Assembly (NCBI GenBank): GCA_022606425.2
Contig: JAHDVF020000737.1
Span: forward strand, 248,001 to 312,000
DNA: 64,000 nt
Source: Lepidostoma basale
Taxonomy: Eukaryota; Arthropoda; Insecta; Trichoptera; Lepidostomatidae
Direction: 5' to 3'
Shown: positions 20,928-31,829 of the stretch, piece after piece
Position numbering within the stretch: the first letter of the stretch is position 1
Layout: each line of letters begins with the position of its first letter
Program-made: the position numbers and the translations under genes
Notes under the pieces: generated by a model
What the model was told of the DNA's origin: nothing
Database searches by the model: none
The model's input: only the letters and a program-made list of their open reading frames with translations

Positions 20928-21265
20928 TCTTCTTCTTCAGCCTGTATTGACCGTCCACTCCTGGACGTAGGCCTCCTCTCACATTTTCCATTCTCTTCTA
21001 TCCTGAGCGGTCCGCATCCAGGCACTTCCCGCACTTCTCCGGACATCGTCGCGCTAACGCAACTGTGGGAGCCCAACTCCACGCTTTGCCGTCCTTGGCC
21101 ACCGGCACAGCAGTCGCCTTGTCCACTTTTCATCTGGATCGCGAGCGACATGTCCCGCCCATCGCCACTTGAGGGTTGCGGCCATCTTGATAACATCGAA
21201 AACCTTTATCCTGACTCTTATGTCCTCATTTCTGAGTCTGTCTCGTAAACTGATACCCAACATGG
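20928..21265 (-). pseudogene. RTE-like LINE (family C) inserted in RTE-A
   Basis: The minus strand encodes MLGISLRDRLRNEDIRVR and LKWRWAGHVARDPDEKWTRR, with a frame change before the end near LRPGVDGQYRLKKKK (AAG-rich tail). This is the C-terminal region of a second RTE-like family (LGISxRDRxRNExIR ... KWxWAGHxAR). Its A-rich end lies at the left border, and ACAT occurs at both junctions, a possible short target duplication. Confidence 0.7.
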
Positions 21266-21360
21266 CTTAGGTTTAAAATTTGATTAATTTGGTCATGCCA
21301 TGTTTTCCTCCGTATTCGTATTCCATTTACATTATTAACGTATAATTTCTGAACCATTCA
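21266..21360 (-). mobile_element. RTE-A LINE, 5' part (split)
   Basis: Matches the RTE-A segment coding for VNDVNG ... RKTWHDQINQIL on the minus strand. Continues the piece at 20813-20927. Confidence 0.6.
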
Positions 21361-21542
21361 ATAATATGCTGGACGGCAAAGAGAATTTCAGGGCGACCGC
21401 AACTACGGTGGAAGGATGATCTGAACAGACACGTCGGAATAACCTGGATGCAGTCTGCACAAGACAGAGTGACATGAAAGCGAATGGAGGAGACCTTTGT
21501 CCGGGAGTGGACAGAAATAGGCTGAGAAAGAAGAAGAATATG
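21361..21542 (+). pseudogene. LINE C-terminal fragment (GRPQLRWxDD family)
   Basis: In one frame the plus strand gives GRPQLRWKDDLNRHVG, ITWMQSAQDRV, a stop, then KRMEETFVREWTEIG and an AAGAAGAAG tail. This is the usual end of several RTE/CR1-like ORFs (GRPxxRWxDDL ... AQDRxxWRxxEEAF). Confidence 0.65.
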
Positions 21543-21544
21543 GT

Positions 21545-21690
21545 TATTATAATTGATGTCAACTAGTTAATCTTGAACCCAAGCTTCATCAGGATAATAC
21601 ATATAATAACTCAGCTTTTATAATTACCCTGATGAAGGTTGAGTCCAAGCGAAACAAGTTGGCATCAATTATATTAATCATATCGTGGTT
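21545..21690. repeat. Foldback repeat, intact CTGATGA ... GAAAC (type 1)
   Basis: Facing arms TTATAATTGATGTCAACTAG (21543) and TTGGCATCAATTATATTAAT (21659). The plus strand reads CTGATGA, AGGTTGAGTCCAAGC, GAAAC, AAGTTGGCATC. The hairpin of the consensus (GCTT/AAGC) has one mismatch here. Confidence 0.6.
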
Positions 21691-21702
21691 AAATAAACTT
21701 CT

Positions 21703-21830
21703 TCCTCTTCTTCTTCAAGTGCCCTGTCGGGTCTCCCCAACGTTGGCGATCACCTCGGCGATCCTGTCCCTGTCCTGCGCCGCTCGGAACAACTACTCCA
21801 CACTTCGGATGCCGGTCCACTCTCTCACGT
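21703..21830 (-). pseudogene. RTE-like LINE, last codons and tail
   Basis: The minus strand gives VEQLFRAAQDRDRIAEVIAN and VGETRQGT followed by a stop and an AAGAAGAAGAGG tail. This is the terminal FRAAxDRxxxAxMIANxxxxxGT motif of an RTE family, also seen at 36250-36380 and 62025-62145. Confidence 0.7.
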
Positions 21831-23194
21831 TAAATATACAAAGTGTTTTATTATTTTATATCTATAAATTTAACATAAATTAGCAGCGTTATTGGACCAA
21901 AATTGTGTTGCATTGGAAGTGAGAGTGTTAATATCATCTAAGAAAGTTTCCTCAGCCACTACCTTGAAGCGCGCTCCGCTCTTACAATATCAGCCACACA
22001 CCGCGGAGACTTACCATACACTTAGTTATAATTTTAGCCTTCATGAACTGAAATCCTGTTTGAAATTTAGATTCGAATAAATAACATTCCTACCTGACTA
22101 TTACTGGGCGTTACCTGTTGTATTAAAATAGAATAATTGTGTTGGTTGTCTGTTTGAAATTCGCCGGAATGGGATCGAATTTGTTTTGGAAATTCCAACT
22201 GTTGGATTGTGTTTCGAATATTTAGCATCATTTGAGAGTTTTCCTTGATTAAAATAAATATCGCTCGGAACACTCCAAATATTTTAGTTTTGTTAAAATA
22301 ATGTTTGTCACAAAAACAAACGTAAATGATTTACAAATTCAAAACAAATATTTGTAAAATAAACGACATATTCATTTCACGTTTAATGTTGACCGGTTTT
22401 TCAAAAAAGTCCCTAGGCAATTAAGGGGTCCAAAGTATCAAAACGAAATTTATGCAAGTTAAGCCACATATTGGACTCCGAACTTTGTATTGAAATCTTG
22501 TCTTTGTTAACCATATACGATATCGAAATATGACAAGAAGAGTTTATTTTTGCATATGTGTTACAATATGATTTGCTTTTACTCATTATACGTAAAATAT
22601 TAATAATCCATTAAATCCAAGGCGCCTCCACGTGTGGTATATTTATACCACCCGGCGCCCCTGAAAACAACACAAGTCGGCCAAACCTTCCACCACAGTG
22701 GCAAGAGAAAGAGCAGATGTAAGATCCTTTTTACAGATCACGTTACTTGTATAAGAATGTCTTACCATTGATAAAAATGAAAAGAAGAATACACAAATAA
22801 ACTCTGGAATGTATAGTTTTTTTAAGAGGTTTGGTTTTTAAACTGGCAACGTTCTTTCTACAGACTGTCAATTTAATAGTTGACAGTTGATTTGTAGTTA
22901 ATACGTTTTGCCATTTTATCCAGGAGCTCAATTAAGGTGTCGAAAATTGGACTTCACGATTGCGCTTCATTCGAGCTAGCCGTGGCGCTCATATGCCCAA
23001 AATCATATTTAAACAATAATGGCATAAAATTATCTATTAAATAAAGCCAATATTATAGAAATTAACCTTATTTTAATGCGTTTTTTTTCATTTTAAATTT
23101 GAATACTTCTAAGAAAATAACCTTTATGTAACAATGTGTATAAGGCTTTTTTTAGTTCTAAAAAAAACACTTTATAAATATCAACATATTTAGA
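21831..23194. other. Mostly AT-rich, no recognised gene
   Basis: A small GC-richer patch at 22615-22730 (GGCGCCTCCACGTGTGGTAT) includes the palindrome TGGTATATTTATACCA. Nothing identifiable. Confidence 0.35.
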
Positions 23195-23350
23195 AAATAA
23201 GAATGAAAACGTCTGTTTCCTAGAAGTTTTATTTTATTCAATGTGAACGACACGTTTCGCCTGTCGACGGCATTTTCAAATGTGTTCATTCATATTAATA
23301 ATTAAATATGGAGTTTTACATCATTGTTCAAGAAACAATAAATATTTACA
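23195..23350. repeat. Foldback repeat (type 4)
   Basis: GAAAACGTCTGTTTCCTAGA, GAACGACACGTTTCGCC and ATATGGAGTTTTACATCATT with TTCAAGAAACAATAAAT are the family's ordered blocks. The second inner copy is missing. Confidence 0.5.
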
Positions 23351-23619
23351 TTGATAAAAAGGAGAAGAAAACAATAAATATTTCGTTTATCGAAAGAACA
23401 ATATAAACTACACAAATCCTTTTGGTTTTATCTTGGATACACAATGTTAAAATAAACTCATTAAAATGGATAAAACTGGCGATTCTTTCAATTACTAAAG
23501 ATTTTTTCGATTTAATGGCATAGATGTTTAAAGTATTATATATCAGAAATAGGTTTTCTGTTTATATACACGTACAAACATATAACATAATTTTCAAAGT
23601 GATAGCCAAAATATAAGTC

Positions 23620-24040
23620 CACAATTGTTTTGAAGTGCTTCTTTGTTCACACATTATTACGGTCCACTGCACCTTCACGGATTCTCTTGAATTGTATTTC
23701 CTCCAACAGAATAAGAATTCGTCCTCTCAATCGTGTGATTGCAGTATACCATTGGACGCTGGTGCGAGCTTTTTTTTTAGAGATTTACGTCAAAGCTGAC
23801 CTAACAAAAGCCGCCCCGCTGTACTTCCTATGACCCGGGACTGTATGTATTACAAAAATTTCACTCGGCTCCGTTGCTTATGGCCGGTCATGTGGAAAGT
23901 CGGAGTTTCACACTATAAATTCAAACGAGGCGTTTTCACTGCGTCTTTTGTCCAAGAGCTCTTTATCTCCTACAGGAGGCGGGAGAATGGTTTCTACGGA
24001 GGCTCTGACACAGAAACACCACAAAGTACAGAGGCTAATA
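23620..24040. other. Unique GC-balanced island
   Basis: Two plus-strand open frames (23630-23833, 23830-24045) without recognised content. Sequence is complex and not repeated in the window. Confidence 0.3.
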
Positions 24041-24224
24041 TGTAATAAATGTTCCCTTGACTCGTTATATCTCGCTCTTTGCTACCCTTGGTAAAGCCAT
24101 CTGATTTGAATTTTTTTTTAAAAGATATGAAAAACAGTATTTCTTATACAAAATAAATTTAGCATTGCTTCGTTGTTTTTAAAAATAACATATACATGTA
24201 TATACATGTATGTAGGTGGTGTAG

Positions 24225-24350
24225 AATTATGTATTAGGTGTAGAACTCACGTGAAAATAAAAATGAGAAAGATTATCTACCGATCACTTGTCATGAGAAT
24301 CAATGGTTGAAAACTTGTAAACATTAATTGGGTTAAAATAACCGGCTGTA
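24225..24350 (+). mobile_element. tRNA-derived SINE, headless copy
   Basis: GGTGTAGAACTCACGTGAAA, GATCACTTGTCATGAGAATC and TTAATTGGGTTAAA match the body and end of the SINE at 17224. The tRNA-like head is absent. Confidence 0.55.
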
Positions 24351-24779
24351 TATGTGGTAAGCAACGGCAAAATTACTACATTAAATACCTAAGTGACATG
24401 TAAGAACCAGCAAAAACACATTACACTTTGCTGTAAATCAATACCTTGGACTAAAACTAGCGAAAAATAATGTATGCATGTGGATTTTCACAATTTGGTT
24501 ATCATTTTTTGATTGAAGAACAAATTGAGATTTTTATTTAAGATTTTTATTAATTTTAGATATCCTAATGCTTAATACTCTATTACGGCTTTACATATTT
24601 TTTTATAATTACAGTTTTGCATTCTAGAGTACCTTAAAATAATAATTAATTTTGAATGCATAAAAATATATATTTTTAATGTATACAATATATTTATTAA
24701 CCATTTTTAAGTGACAATATCCCTAAATAAGATGATATGAAGTAGTCTATCTATGTAGTAAATTTAGTATTTATTTTTA

Positions 24780-25100
24780 TTGATTTTATATTTATAAGAA
24801 TTGTTATCTGATAATGACAACGCAGAAGATGATGATGCAGAACCAATCTGCCAATGGTTATGCCGGTAGGTAGAGCAATATCGTTATTAAATCGTGTCAC
24901 CTCGGAGGTCGACGTATTTAGTGATAGTGTAGTTGACCTGAGTCATTGTTATAATTGTGAGTTCATCATGTTATTTCATTATGTGTTATTTACTGTTGTA
25001 TCTCAAACTTTTTGTTAATAATGTTATGTATCATTGGTGTATTGGAATGTAGTTCTGTAATGCTTTTGATATGTTTAAATAAATAAATGAAATGAAATAT
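24780..25100 (+). mobile_element. Probable LINE 3' untranslated region
   Basis: Ends in TTTAAATAAATAAATGAAAT, a variable A-rich tail as in CR1/Jockey-type 3' ends. No coding remnant was identified. Confidence 0.3.
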
Positions 25101-25432
25101 GATAGTTCAATTCTATGAACCTGTTTGAAACACTGAACTTTTATGAACAAGAGATGAATGTGGATTTTTAATATATGCACACGTAGAACGCGAGAATGAA
25201 ATAAATCGACTCCTCCCAACCGCGACGCTACTCAGAAGGCCGGAAATACGGGGGAAGAGTTGAATAGCAAAAAGGATCAAGAATGGGATGGGTCAAACGG
25301 AAGGATGGAAATCATTACCGACAGTGCTAAAAATACTGTATTCTGCATTAAATTGCTTGACCGAATATGGTTATACTAGTCTACATACATTTATGTATCA
25401 ACTTGTCCGATTGTTGGACATTTATAATTACA

Positions 25433-25457
25433 GATTTCAAATCGGGTGGTGGTCTAG
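25433..25457 (+). mobile_element. 5' scrap of second tRNA-like SINE
   Basis: CGGGTGGTGGTCTAGGG equals the head of the SINE at 50898. It is followed directly by CAGTGTTCTCTAAC, a hAT-type terminus, at a TCTAG site, so a hAT-like insertion may interrupt it. Confidence 0.35.
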
Positions 25458-25561
25458 GGCAGTGTTCTCTAACTCATTTATACCTGCAGACCGATAATAA
25501 AAGAAAACAAATCGCAGACGTTTCACGTTCAACGTTTCACGTTATTTAAAAAAATAATTAC

Positions 25562-25985
25562 GTGCAACGTTTCATGTCATTTAAAAAAATTATTGCATGC
25601 GTTTTATTACTAATTCACAAAATCGTTAATGGGCACACCTCCCAAGAATTCTTAAGGAAGATAAAAAGTAACCAACATGAACATCAATATGAAACAAGAA
25701 ACAATAATAAACTAAGGCTCCCATTTAGAAAAAAAAAAACAAAACTCAGAATTCCCTTATGTATAAAGCATTTAAAATTTATAAAGATATACCGGAGGAT
25801 GTCAAAAGTGTGCAGAGCATAGAAAAATAAAAATAGAATTAAATAAATATGTAAACAAAATGTTACCTTATTATTAAAATTGAATGTTAAATTGTTTTTT
25901 TATTAGAACATAAAATATGTTGTGTACGAGTACATGTGCACTATTTCATGTAAATAAATGAATAAAATAAAAAAAAAATTACAGT
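25562..25985 (+). pseudogene. LINE (Jockey/CR1 type) C-terminus with 3' UTR
   Basis: Encodes LLLIHKIVNGHTSQEF, HEHQYETRNNNKLRLP and IPLCIKHLKFIKIYRRM, the pattern (IHKIVN ... YxTRxxxxLRLP ... KxLxxYxxxP) of RT C-termini in Jockey/CR1-type LINEs. It starts at codons equivalent to the end of the RT thumb, ends at a stop near 25822, and is followed by a ~150-bp UTR ending with AAATAAATGAATAAAATAAA. Confidence 0.65.
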
Positions 25986-26278
25986 TAAGTTCTACCATTA
26001 AATGTTAATATACTCGTAAAACATGTGTAGTTTATGCTACACAATATTTTGTTTTATTAAAAATAAAAATTATTTTTAGAAAGCTTTTTTTCAAAGTGAT
26101 ATAAAAACGCGTAGACATATTCGTGTTTCAGTTGTCTTAAGAATTACACAACACGCAAAACAAAAATGAGAAACTTTATGAAATAAGTACGGTGTCGAAA
26201 GAAAGAAGTTTTGATTAAATTAACAACATCCAGTTCGAGTGAAAAGCTTCTTACTTGGGACAAAAGTGCTAAACTTAC

Positions 26279-26378
26279 ATTTGGAGTGAGTTAGGGCGAC
26301 CATTAACCGGAGCCAGAAAGCCTTTAGCCAGTGCTGCCCCTCCAGGCAGTTCCGCTAGTGGAGTGGTCAGCCTGTTTC
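26279..26378 (-). CDS. Possible host exon (unrecognised)
   Basis: The minus strand has an acceptor-like CTTTTCACTTAATATCAG, then 100 nt open in the frame NRLTTPLAELPGGAALAKG and FLAPVNGRPNSLQ, and a strong donor GTAAGT (26278-26273). Composition is GC-balanced against AT-rich surroundings, and the frame is open further upstream (to 26514). I do not recognise the protein; it is not a known part of TMTC. It could be an exon of the same gene (isoform), of another gene, or part of an unrecognised element. Confidence 0.3.
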
Positions 26379-26794
26379 CTGATATTAAGTGAAAAGCTCC
26401 ACAACTTGCAACCTTAATTATATTACTACCGCGGCTCCCCTCAGCGGTATTATTAGGAGGCAATACCGACAGCGTTTTAATAGGAAAAACATTTTTTTTA
26501 ATATTATTAACCAAGAGTAACGAGAATGTAAAGAAGTATAGGATTTTTATATTTTGCTTTAGGAAAAAATAATGCTTCCTGAAATTTTGCTTTTTACATT
26601 AAAGATGTTTTGTTATTTTAAGTAATATATGGAAATGACGGGAATAAAATACTTTTATTAGAAAGTGGAAGCAAAAATGTTCAATGATGAGGAAATGATT
26701 TTTTTTGTTATTTTGACTTTTTTCTAGCAAAGAGTTCCTACTTTGTATGAAAATTTCTTTGTTTTTGTTCATTTTAATGTATGAATACATTTTT

Positions 26795-26813
26795 GAATAT
26801 TGAATGTCAGCCA
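26795..26813 (+). mobile_element. RTE-B LINE, upstream piece (split)
   Basis: AATATTGAATGTCAGCCA is RTE-B sequence (coding NILNVGH). It is interrupted at 26814 and resumes at 27159. Confidence 0.6.
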
Positions 26814-27158
26814 CACGAACGAAGGCTAATGTATGGGTGGCAGAGATGAGGACGCTGAGGATGATAGCAGGAAGGACTATTCGCGATATGGTGAGGAACA
26901 TGGCCATCCGCGAGATCTGCAAGGGATGTCGTGACATGGGGCAGACAACGCAGAAGATACTCGAATGCGCACGTGTAGAGGATGGATCCCACCAGAATCC
27001 CACTCGCTGTGGCGCATCAGATTCCTGCCGGCTGCCTTCCTCCCGGAAGACCGCCGAAGAGATGGAGAGATAGCTGGTAGTCAACCTCCCAAGAGAGGCC
27101 AGCCTGATTTCAGGAACAGACCAAAGATCTATTAGGAGAAGAAGAAGAAGAAGAAAAA
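26814..27158 (+). pseudogene. LINE-D, 5'-truncated insertion with 12-bp target duplication
   Basis: Encodes VWVAEMRTLRMIAGRTIRDM, VRNMAIREICKGCRD and, in shifted frames, the RWGRQRRR and GRPPK region, then LPREASLISGTDQRSIRRRR and an (AAG)n tail. It sits between GAATGTCAGCCA (26802-26813) and GAATATCAGCCA (27159-27170), a 12-bp target duplication with one difference. Clear case of LINE insertion into a LINE. Confidence 0.8.
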
Positions 27159-27312
27159 GAATATCAGCCATGTATAAAGTCGGAGAATCAACGTGCATGC
27201 ATGACAAGCTATATGAATGTTGAGGAATCGTGAAAAGAATGTCAGGAAAGAAAAGTGTGGCAGCCTATTCTTTCTACCTATCCCTTCGGGAAGACAGCAT
27301 GATGGTTATGAA
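27159..27312 (+). mobile_element. RTE-B LINE, 3' part (split)
   Basis: Continues RTE-B with RACMTSYMNVEES and QERKVWQPILSTYPFG-like codons, ending GACAGCATGATGGTTATG. Confidence 0.7.
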
Positions 27313-27429
27313 TTTCCAAGAATTGGATTTTCAGGCTACTGATTGGTTCTCTACAGTTTTTTTTACACTGAAGATTGACATTATTGGTATTAGAATGCTT
27401 AGCATCCCCAGTAGAATAGTAATAAAAGT

Positions 27430-27495
27430 TCATGATTATGAATAAGGAACCGGGTCCATGTCCCCTGGATCTTGAGCGAAGCATTCTGGCCCCTG
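27430..27495 (-). mobile_element. Second tRNA-like SINE, decayed head
   Basis: The minus strand reads GTGGTTCAGGGGCCAGAATG, CTTCGCTCAAGATCCAGG, GGACATGGACCCGG: a diverged match to the head of the SINE at 50898 (GTGGTCTAGGGGATAGAACG ...). Confidence 0.45.
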
Positions 27496-27984
27496 AACCA
27501 CAAAATAGTTCGGCTACAATACTTAACCAGGCTATAACTAACGCGGAAAAAATAGACTGGAAAATATCTATGAAAACTAGTCGTTTAAAAATAAACCGTT
27601 GAATATTTAAATAAAATAAATTGTACGCGTGCGTTCGAATATGCTGAATGAATGTGCAAGCTTTTAGTTTAATGTACGGCGATTTAAATAAGTATTCAAG
27701 AATTAAATAGACGAGTCTATTATGTTTATTTTAGTGGCAACATTTACGCAAGATTCCAAATGCTTTTAACTAAATTATCACTGCGAAGGAAACCGTCAGA
27801 GCTAAACGTGCCATAAAACACGTACATTCATCTGACTCATACTTTCAATTTGACGACACGCAGAATTTGCTAAAAAAAAATGTAACGACCTCAAATTACG
27901 CGAGCAATTTATTTCACAGAGAAATTTCGGCGGATTGAGTATTTTTTTTCTTAACAATAAATTGAACCACTCAAATTAAAACCG

Positions 27985-28345
27985 TTTCACGATTTTTCGT
28001 TTCCGCCCGACTGTCATTACGGCGGAGAGGGTATCCCGCCTCTTTGAGCCGGTCACGCGCGGGAAGCTATCAGCGATGACACACATTCCCTCCACGGGCT
28101 ACAGAGGAAGGTTCCCTTCCTTGATATGCACGCTCGCTGCCCGTTGCTCCGTCCAAACAGAAATATGCACACCCTGAATCCGAGAGCTCCGCAAAGCCGA
28201 TAGCAGCATTTTTACAGACAAACGAAAAGTATTCAGCAATTCTCGCACACTTACCCGTACATTACTCGCCACCCGTGTTCCGTTTGATTATAAAAACAAG
28301 ACTGCCTAAGCCCTCTTAAATCTCATTGTATAAATATGGATGTAC
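27985..28345. other. Unique GC-rich island
   Basis: Complex, non-repetitive (GGCGGAGAGGGTATCCCGCC, CCCTCCACGGGCTACAGAGG). No exon recognised. Confidence 0.35.
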
Positions 28346-28403
28346 GATTTTTACGCTAAACAGAACAAACACAATTCACATGTTTCAAAGTAGGGCAATT
28401 ATT

Positions 28404-28675
28404 AAGGATTAATTTTATCTCAATAGAGACGATGATGTAAATTGTTTTTATTTTATTTTTGGAAACAGAATATAGTGGTCGAGGCGTTTACAGGAATTAT
28501 GACCTGTCATTGGTTGGGTTAAACGATCGCTTTATGTTATAAAACATTCCCCATTCCGCACTACTTACGACCACCACGTCTGAATTTTTTTTAAAGATGT
28601 ATATGTGCTTATATGTTGAGGAACACTTCACATATTTTTGTTCAATCTACGCCATCTATTAAGATAAGGTGCAAT
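28404..28675 (+). mobile_element. Inverted-repeat MITE, copy 1 (right end missing)
   Basis: AAGGATTAATTTTATCTCAA and TAGAGACGATGATGTAAAT form the left terminus; the body (GGTCGAGGCGTTTACAGGA, TGACCTGTCATTGGTTGGGT) matches other copies. The right terminal repeat is replaced by unrelated DNA. Confidence 0.65.
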
Positions 28676-28839
28676 GGGTTAAATAGACTAACCCGCAATG
28701 GGTTGAATCGAGTATTTGTCTACAAGTATTTGTATACATTCAAAATGTGGTGTTAGGACAATGTTGTTTAAAATTATTATTTTATTTACGTCTATTTTTT
28801 TAAGAGCTGAGATAAAAGGGAAGGCAGTGTAAATATAAC

Positions 28840-29235
28840 AGCGGTGTACTAATAAATGTCGTTTACGATGTACTTTGAGAACGGGCTAATTATTACGAGA
28901 GCGCCCCCTGCAACGTATTCCGTGAATATACGCGAAGAATACGTGATGCCGGACTTAACGAATTACACACGCAGATGCAAGAACATGAATTATTTAAGGG
29001 ACTCCGTCGGTTCCGGCATATGTACATTTTCAATTTTACGCTCTCATATCTCTAAGCCGGGACATTTAATTAGCTTATTCAAAACTGTCGGGATTATGCC
29101 GGCGCGGCTGCGAGGGTGGTTGTGTAACGGTCAGCAGAAAGGATTAAAAGACGGAATGGATTCCGATGATGGTAATGGACCAGATTCCAAACATAAATGG
29201 GCTTAAACGGACTTAAAAGGATATGATTAACGTTT
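28840..29235. other. Unique GC-balanced island
   Basis: Contains a 116-codon plus-strand frame (28856-29206) without recognised domains. Not repeated in the window. Confidence 0.3.
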
Positions 29236-29909
29236 GTCGCGTCTGAGTTTTATCGTTAAATTCGTATTTTTACATATAATGACAATTTCGGCCGTAAAAT
29301 GCTAACGCCTTGTTTGAACAGACGACTGTAATGCCGGAATAAAGCGAGGGAACCCATTTAGCCGAACACATTAACTTTGAGACGCGTAATAACATGTTTT
29401 TAAACGATAAATTGCCGCAGTTTTTGATTGTTTTAACAAATGGCGGTTTAAAAATTATTTTTACAAATAAACGGATAATATGAAAACAGCTGTTAACAAA
29501 ATATATTGCCTTTTTAACGATGTTTTGTGACATAAAAATATACATATTTTAATAGCGTGTCTTGATAATTACATAAAACACGTAAAATATTATGCCGACC
29601 TAACATAAGTATGTCACATGATTCTAAAGTATGTTGCGATATATATTAATAATTAATTAGATCAACAGTCACGTTATCACATAACGTGATAAAAAAACAT
29701 AGATTTTTAAAGATATTGTTCGGATGTGAATAATGAATATTGACAATTTCTGAAATAAAATAATAATGGAATAAACAGACCCACCATTCCGAATATAAAT
29801 TATTCTGTATAAAGTTAAATAAGTTAATTCGTTTTTTAAATGTATACAAATACAAATACTGGATTGTAGACAAATACTGGATTTTACCCATTGCGGATTA
29901 ATCATTCTT

Positions 29910-30254
29910 AAGGATTAATTGTATCTCAATAGAGACGAAGATGTAAATGGTTTTTTTGGACACAGAATATGGTAGTCGAGGCGTTAACATACATTCTTAA
30001 TAGATGGCGCTAGTGTAGATTGACCTAAAAAAATGTGAAGTGTGTCTCAACATAGTAGCACATATACATCTTTCAAAAATTTGTCAGACGTGGTGGTCGT
30101 AAGAAGGGTGGAATGGGGAATGTTGTTAACATAAAGCGATCGCTTAACCCAACCAATGACAGGTCATAAGTCCTGTAAACGCCTCAGCCACCATATTCTG
30201 TTTCCAAAAAAAAATATTTACATCTTCGTCTCTATTGAGATACAATTAATCCTT
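29910..30254 (-). mobile_element. Inverted-repeat MITE, copy 2 (complete)
   Basis: 38-39-bp termini AAGGATTAATTGTATCTCAA (29910) and its inverse (to 30254) are almost perfect; TA lies outside both ends. The body is inverted relative to copies 1 and 3 (GGTCGTAAGAAGGGTGGAAT, CAATGACAGGTCATAAGTCC). No coding capacity. Confidence 0.75.
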
Positions 30255-30439
30255 ATATAAGTTAAAATGAACGAAAATCAGTATAAAAAAGTCGCCTAGG
30301 TAATTGGATTCCATAATATATGGAAAAATATGACAAAGTAAGATAACAATGAAAATGCTTTCAGATCACTAAAAGACATGAAAAATCTAAACTTTAAAAA
30401 CCAAAATTGATTCATTATTTAATATTTTTTAAAACATCT

Positions 30440-30605
30440 GCGTTCTACTCGTAGTAGCTATAATATATTTTATGGGGAGAGATGTTTTACCTTGAGAGGG
30501 CATTATTAACTATCATTTCTGATATTTGATAATGCCTTAGTTAAATATATAGGAATGAAACGATGTCATCAAAATTAGATATTAAATGTGGAATTTAATA
30601 TTTTT
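30440..30605. repeat. Foldback repeat (type 4), degenerate
   Basis: TGAGAGGGCATTATTAACTA and TGATAATGCCTTAG with AATGAAACGATG are inner blocks of type 4. Confidence 0.4.
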
Positions 30606-30894
30606 GTTTTAAGAAATAATAAATAAATTTGATTAAGTTTAGTTTAAGCTTCTTGTGAAATATAGTCAGAAGGGCGTTTTACTAGGATTGCAAAATATGC
30701 CTTTTTGTTTCTGAAGATTATTTCTGAAGATTCTCTATTAACCAATGAACTTTAAAATAAGTAAGACTGTGGTGTTCACACATACAGTCAACGCCTTACA
30801 CAAAGTATAATATGCGCAACGGGCTATGGAAAGACAGACGCTTGGCAGCATTTATAAGTCTGAGGCACTAAATATCTAATATTAAAATCTGACG

Positions 30895-31110
30895 CCGGAC
30901 AAAGCATTTATTTGTGATAGATCGTAATGCCAAATTAGAATGGAAATATGCAGGACATGTCGCCAGATAGGTAATGGATAGATGGACACCCTAAGATGTG
31001 CAGACCTTGGGAAAGGTAAAAAGCCATGAGATCGATCACAGAAAAGATGGGCTGACGATATAGTTCCAGTTGGAAGAAGAAGATGAGTAAGAGTGGTGCA
31101 AAATAGAAAA
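30895..31110 (+). pseudogene. RTE-like LINE (family C) fragment
   Basis: Encodes DRNAKLEWKYAGHVAR, a stop, VMDRWTP, and degenerate KSHEIDHRKDGLT. Equivalent to the KLxWxxAGHVAR ... RWADDI region. It abuts the opposite-strand LINE-E copy at 31112. Confidence 0.65.
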
Positions 31111-31111
31111 A

Positions 31112-31435
31112 ATGTCTTCTTCTTCTTCTTTTTGTCCTGTCACACTTCCGTGGTGCATAGGGCCTCAAGAAACTTTCTCCACCCGATTCTATCGCATGCC
31201 TAATGCCTAACATCATCCCAAGTGAGGCCTGCCGCCTTAATCTCGTCCTGCAGGGTTCTTCTCCAGGTGGCTCTAGGTCTGCCTCGCTTTCTCTTTCCCC
31301 CCGGAGGGGACCAGTCTAGTGCACCCTGAGCGATGCAGGCTGGGTTCCGTCTCAGAGTGTGACCGATCCACTGCCATTCGCCTGCCATAGTCCAGAGAGC
31401 GGCATTTGACACTGTTTGGGGCCAATGAGAATGTT
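31112..31435 (-). pseudogene. LINE-E C-terminal fragment, copy 2
   Basis: The minus strand encodes WQWIGHTLRRNPACIAQGAL, DWSPPGGKRKRGRPRATWRR and TLQDEIKAAGLTWDDVRH, a stop, then RVGWRKFLEALCTTE and an AAGAAGAAGAAGA tail. Compared with 4323-4672 it shares the same 5' break region, which may mark a preferred truncation point or a short subfamily. Confidence 0.75.
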
Positions 31436-31444
31436 TAAAGAGTA

Positions 31445-31630
31445 CATTCAGTAGACACAGAGGTTTCCTACCGCTTACCCTAAGCTATTATATGTGAACG
31501 ACGCTTTTCGTCAGCTTTGCTCATTCAATCCGTAGGCCCGTCCCTCGTCTTTCCGGGACTTACGTTAGAAATATGATATGTAAGAAATTAAGAGGGACCC
31601 AGGCCACATTTAATCTACTCCAATTTTTCT
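31445..31630 (-). repeat. Dispersed repeat R, fullest copy
   Basis: GAGGTTTCCTACCGCTTACC ... GACGCTTTTCGTCAGCTTTG ... GTAGGCCCGTCCCTCG ... GGGACCCAGGCCACATTTAA. Blocks match 13420-13575 and 42862-43030. No A/B box is evident; class unknown. Confidence 0.6.
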
Positions 31631-31829
31631 CTACGTTCCGCTTACATCCGAGAGATGGCTAGAGAGATGAGGAAATAAGATTCACGCTGTATTTATGTAT
31701 TTCTCAGTGGTGTAGTCGTAACACTATCAAGATGGCCGCGTTACCTGCTGTGATTGTATACACTAAGCGAACATTCACATAGCGGTAATGTAAATTTTAA
31801 TCGCATAACAACGCTGTGGCGTACAGATA

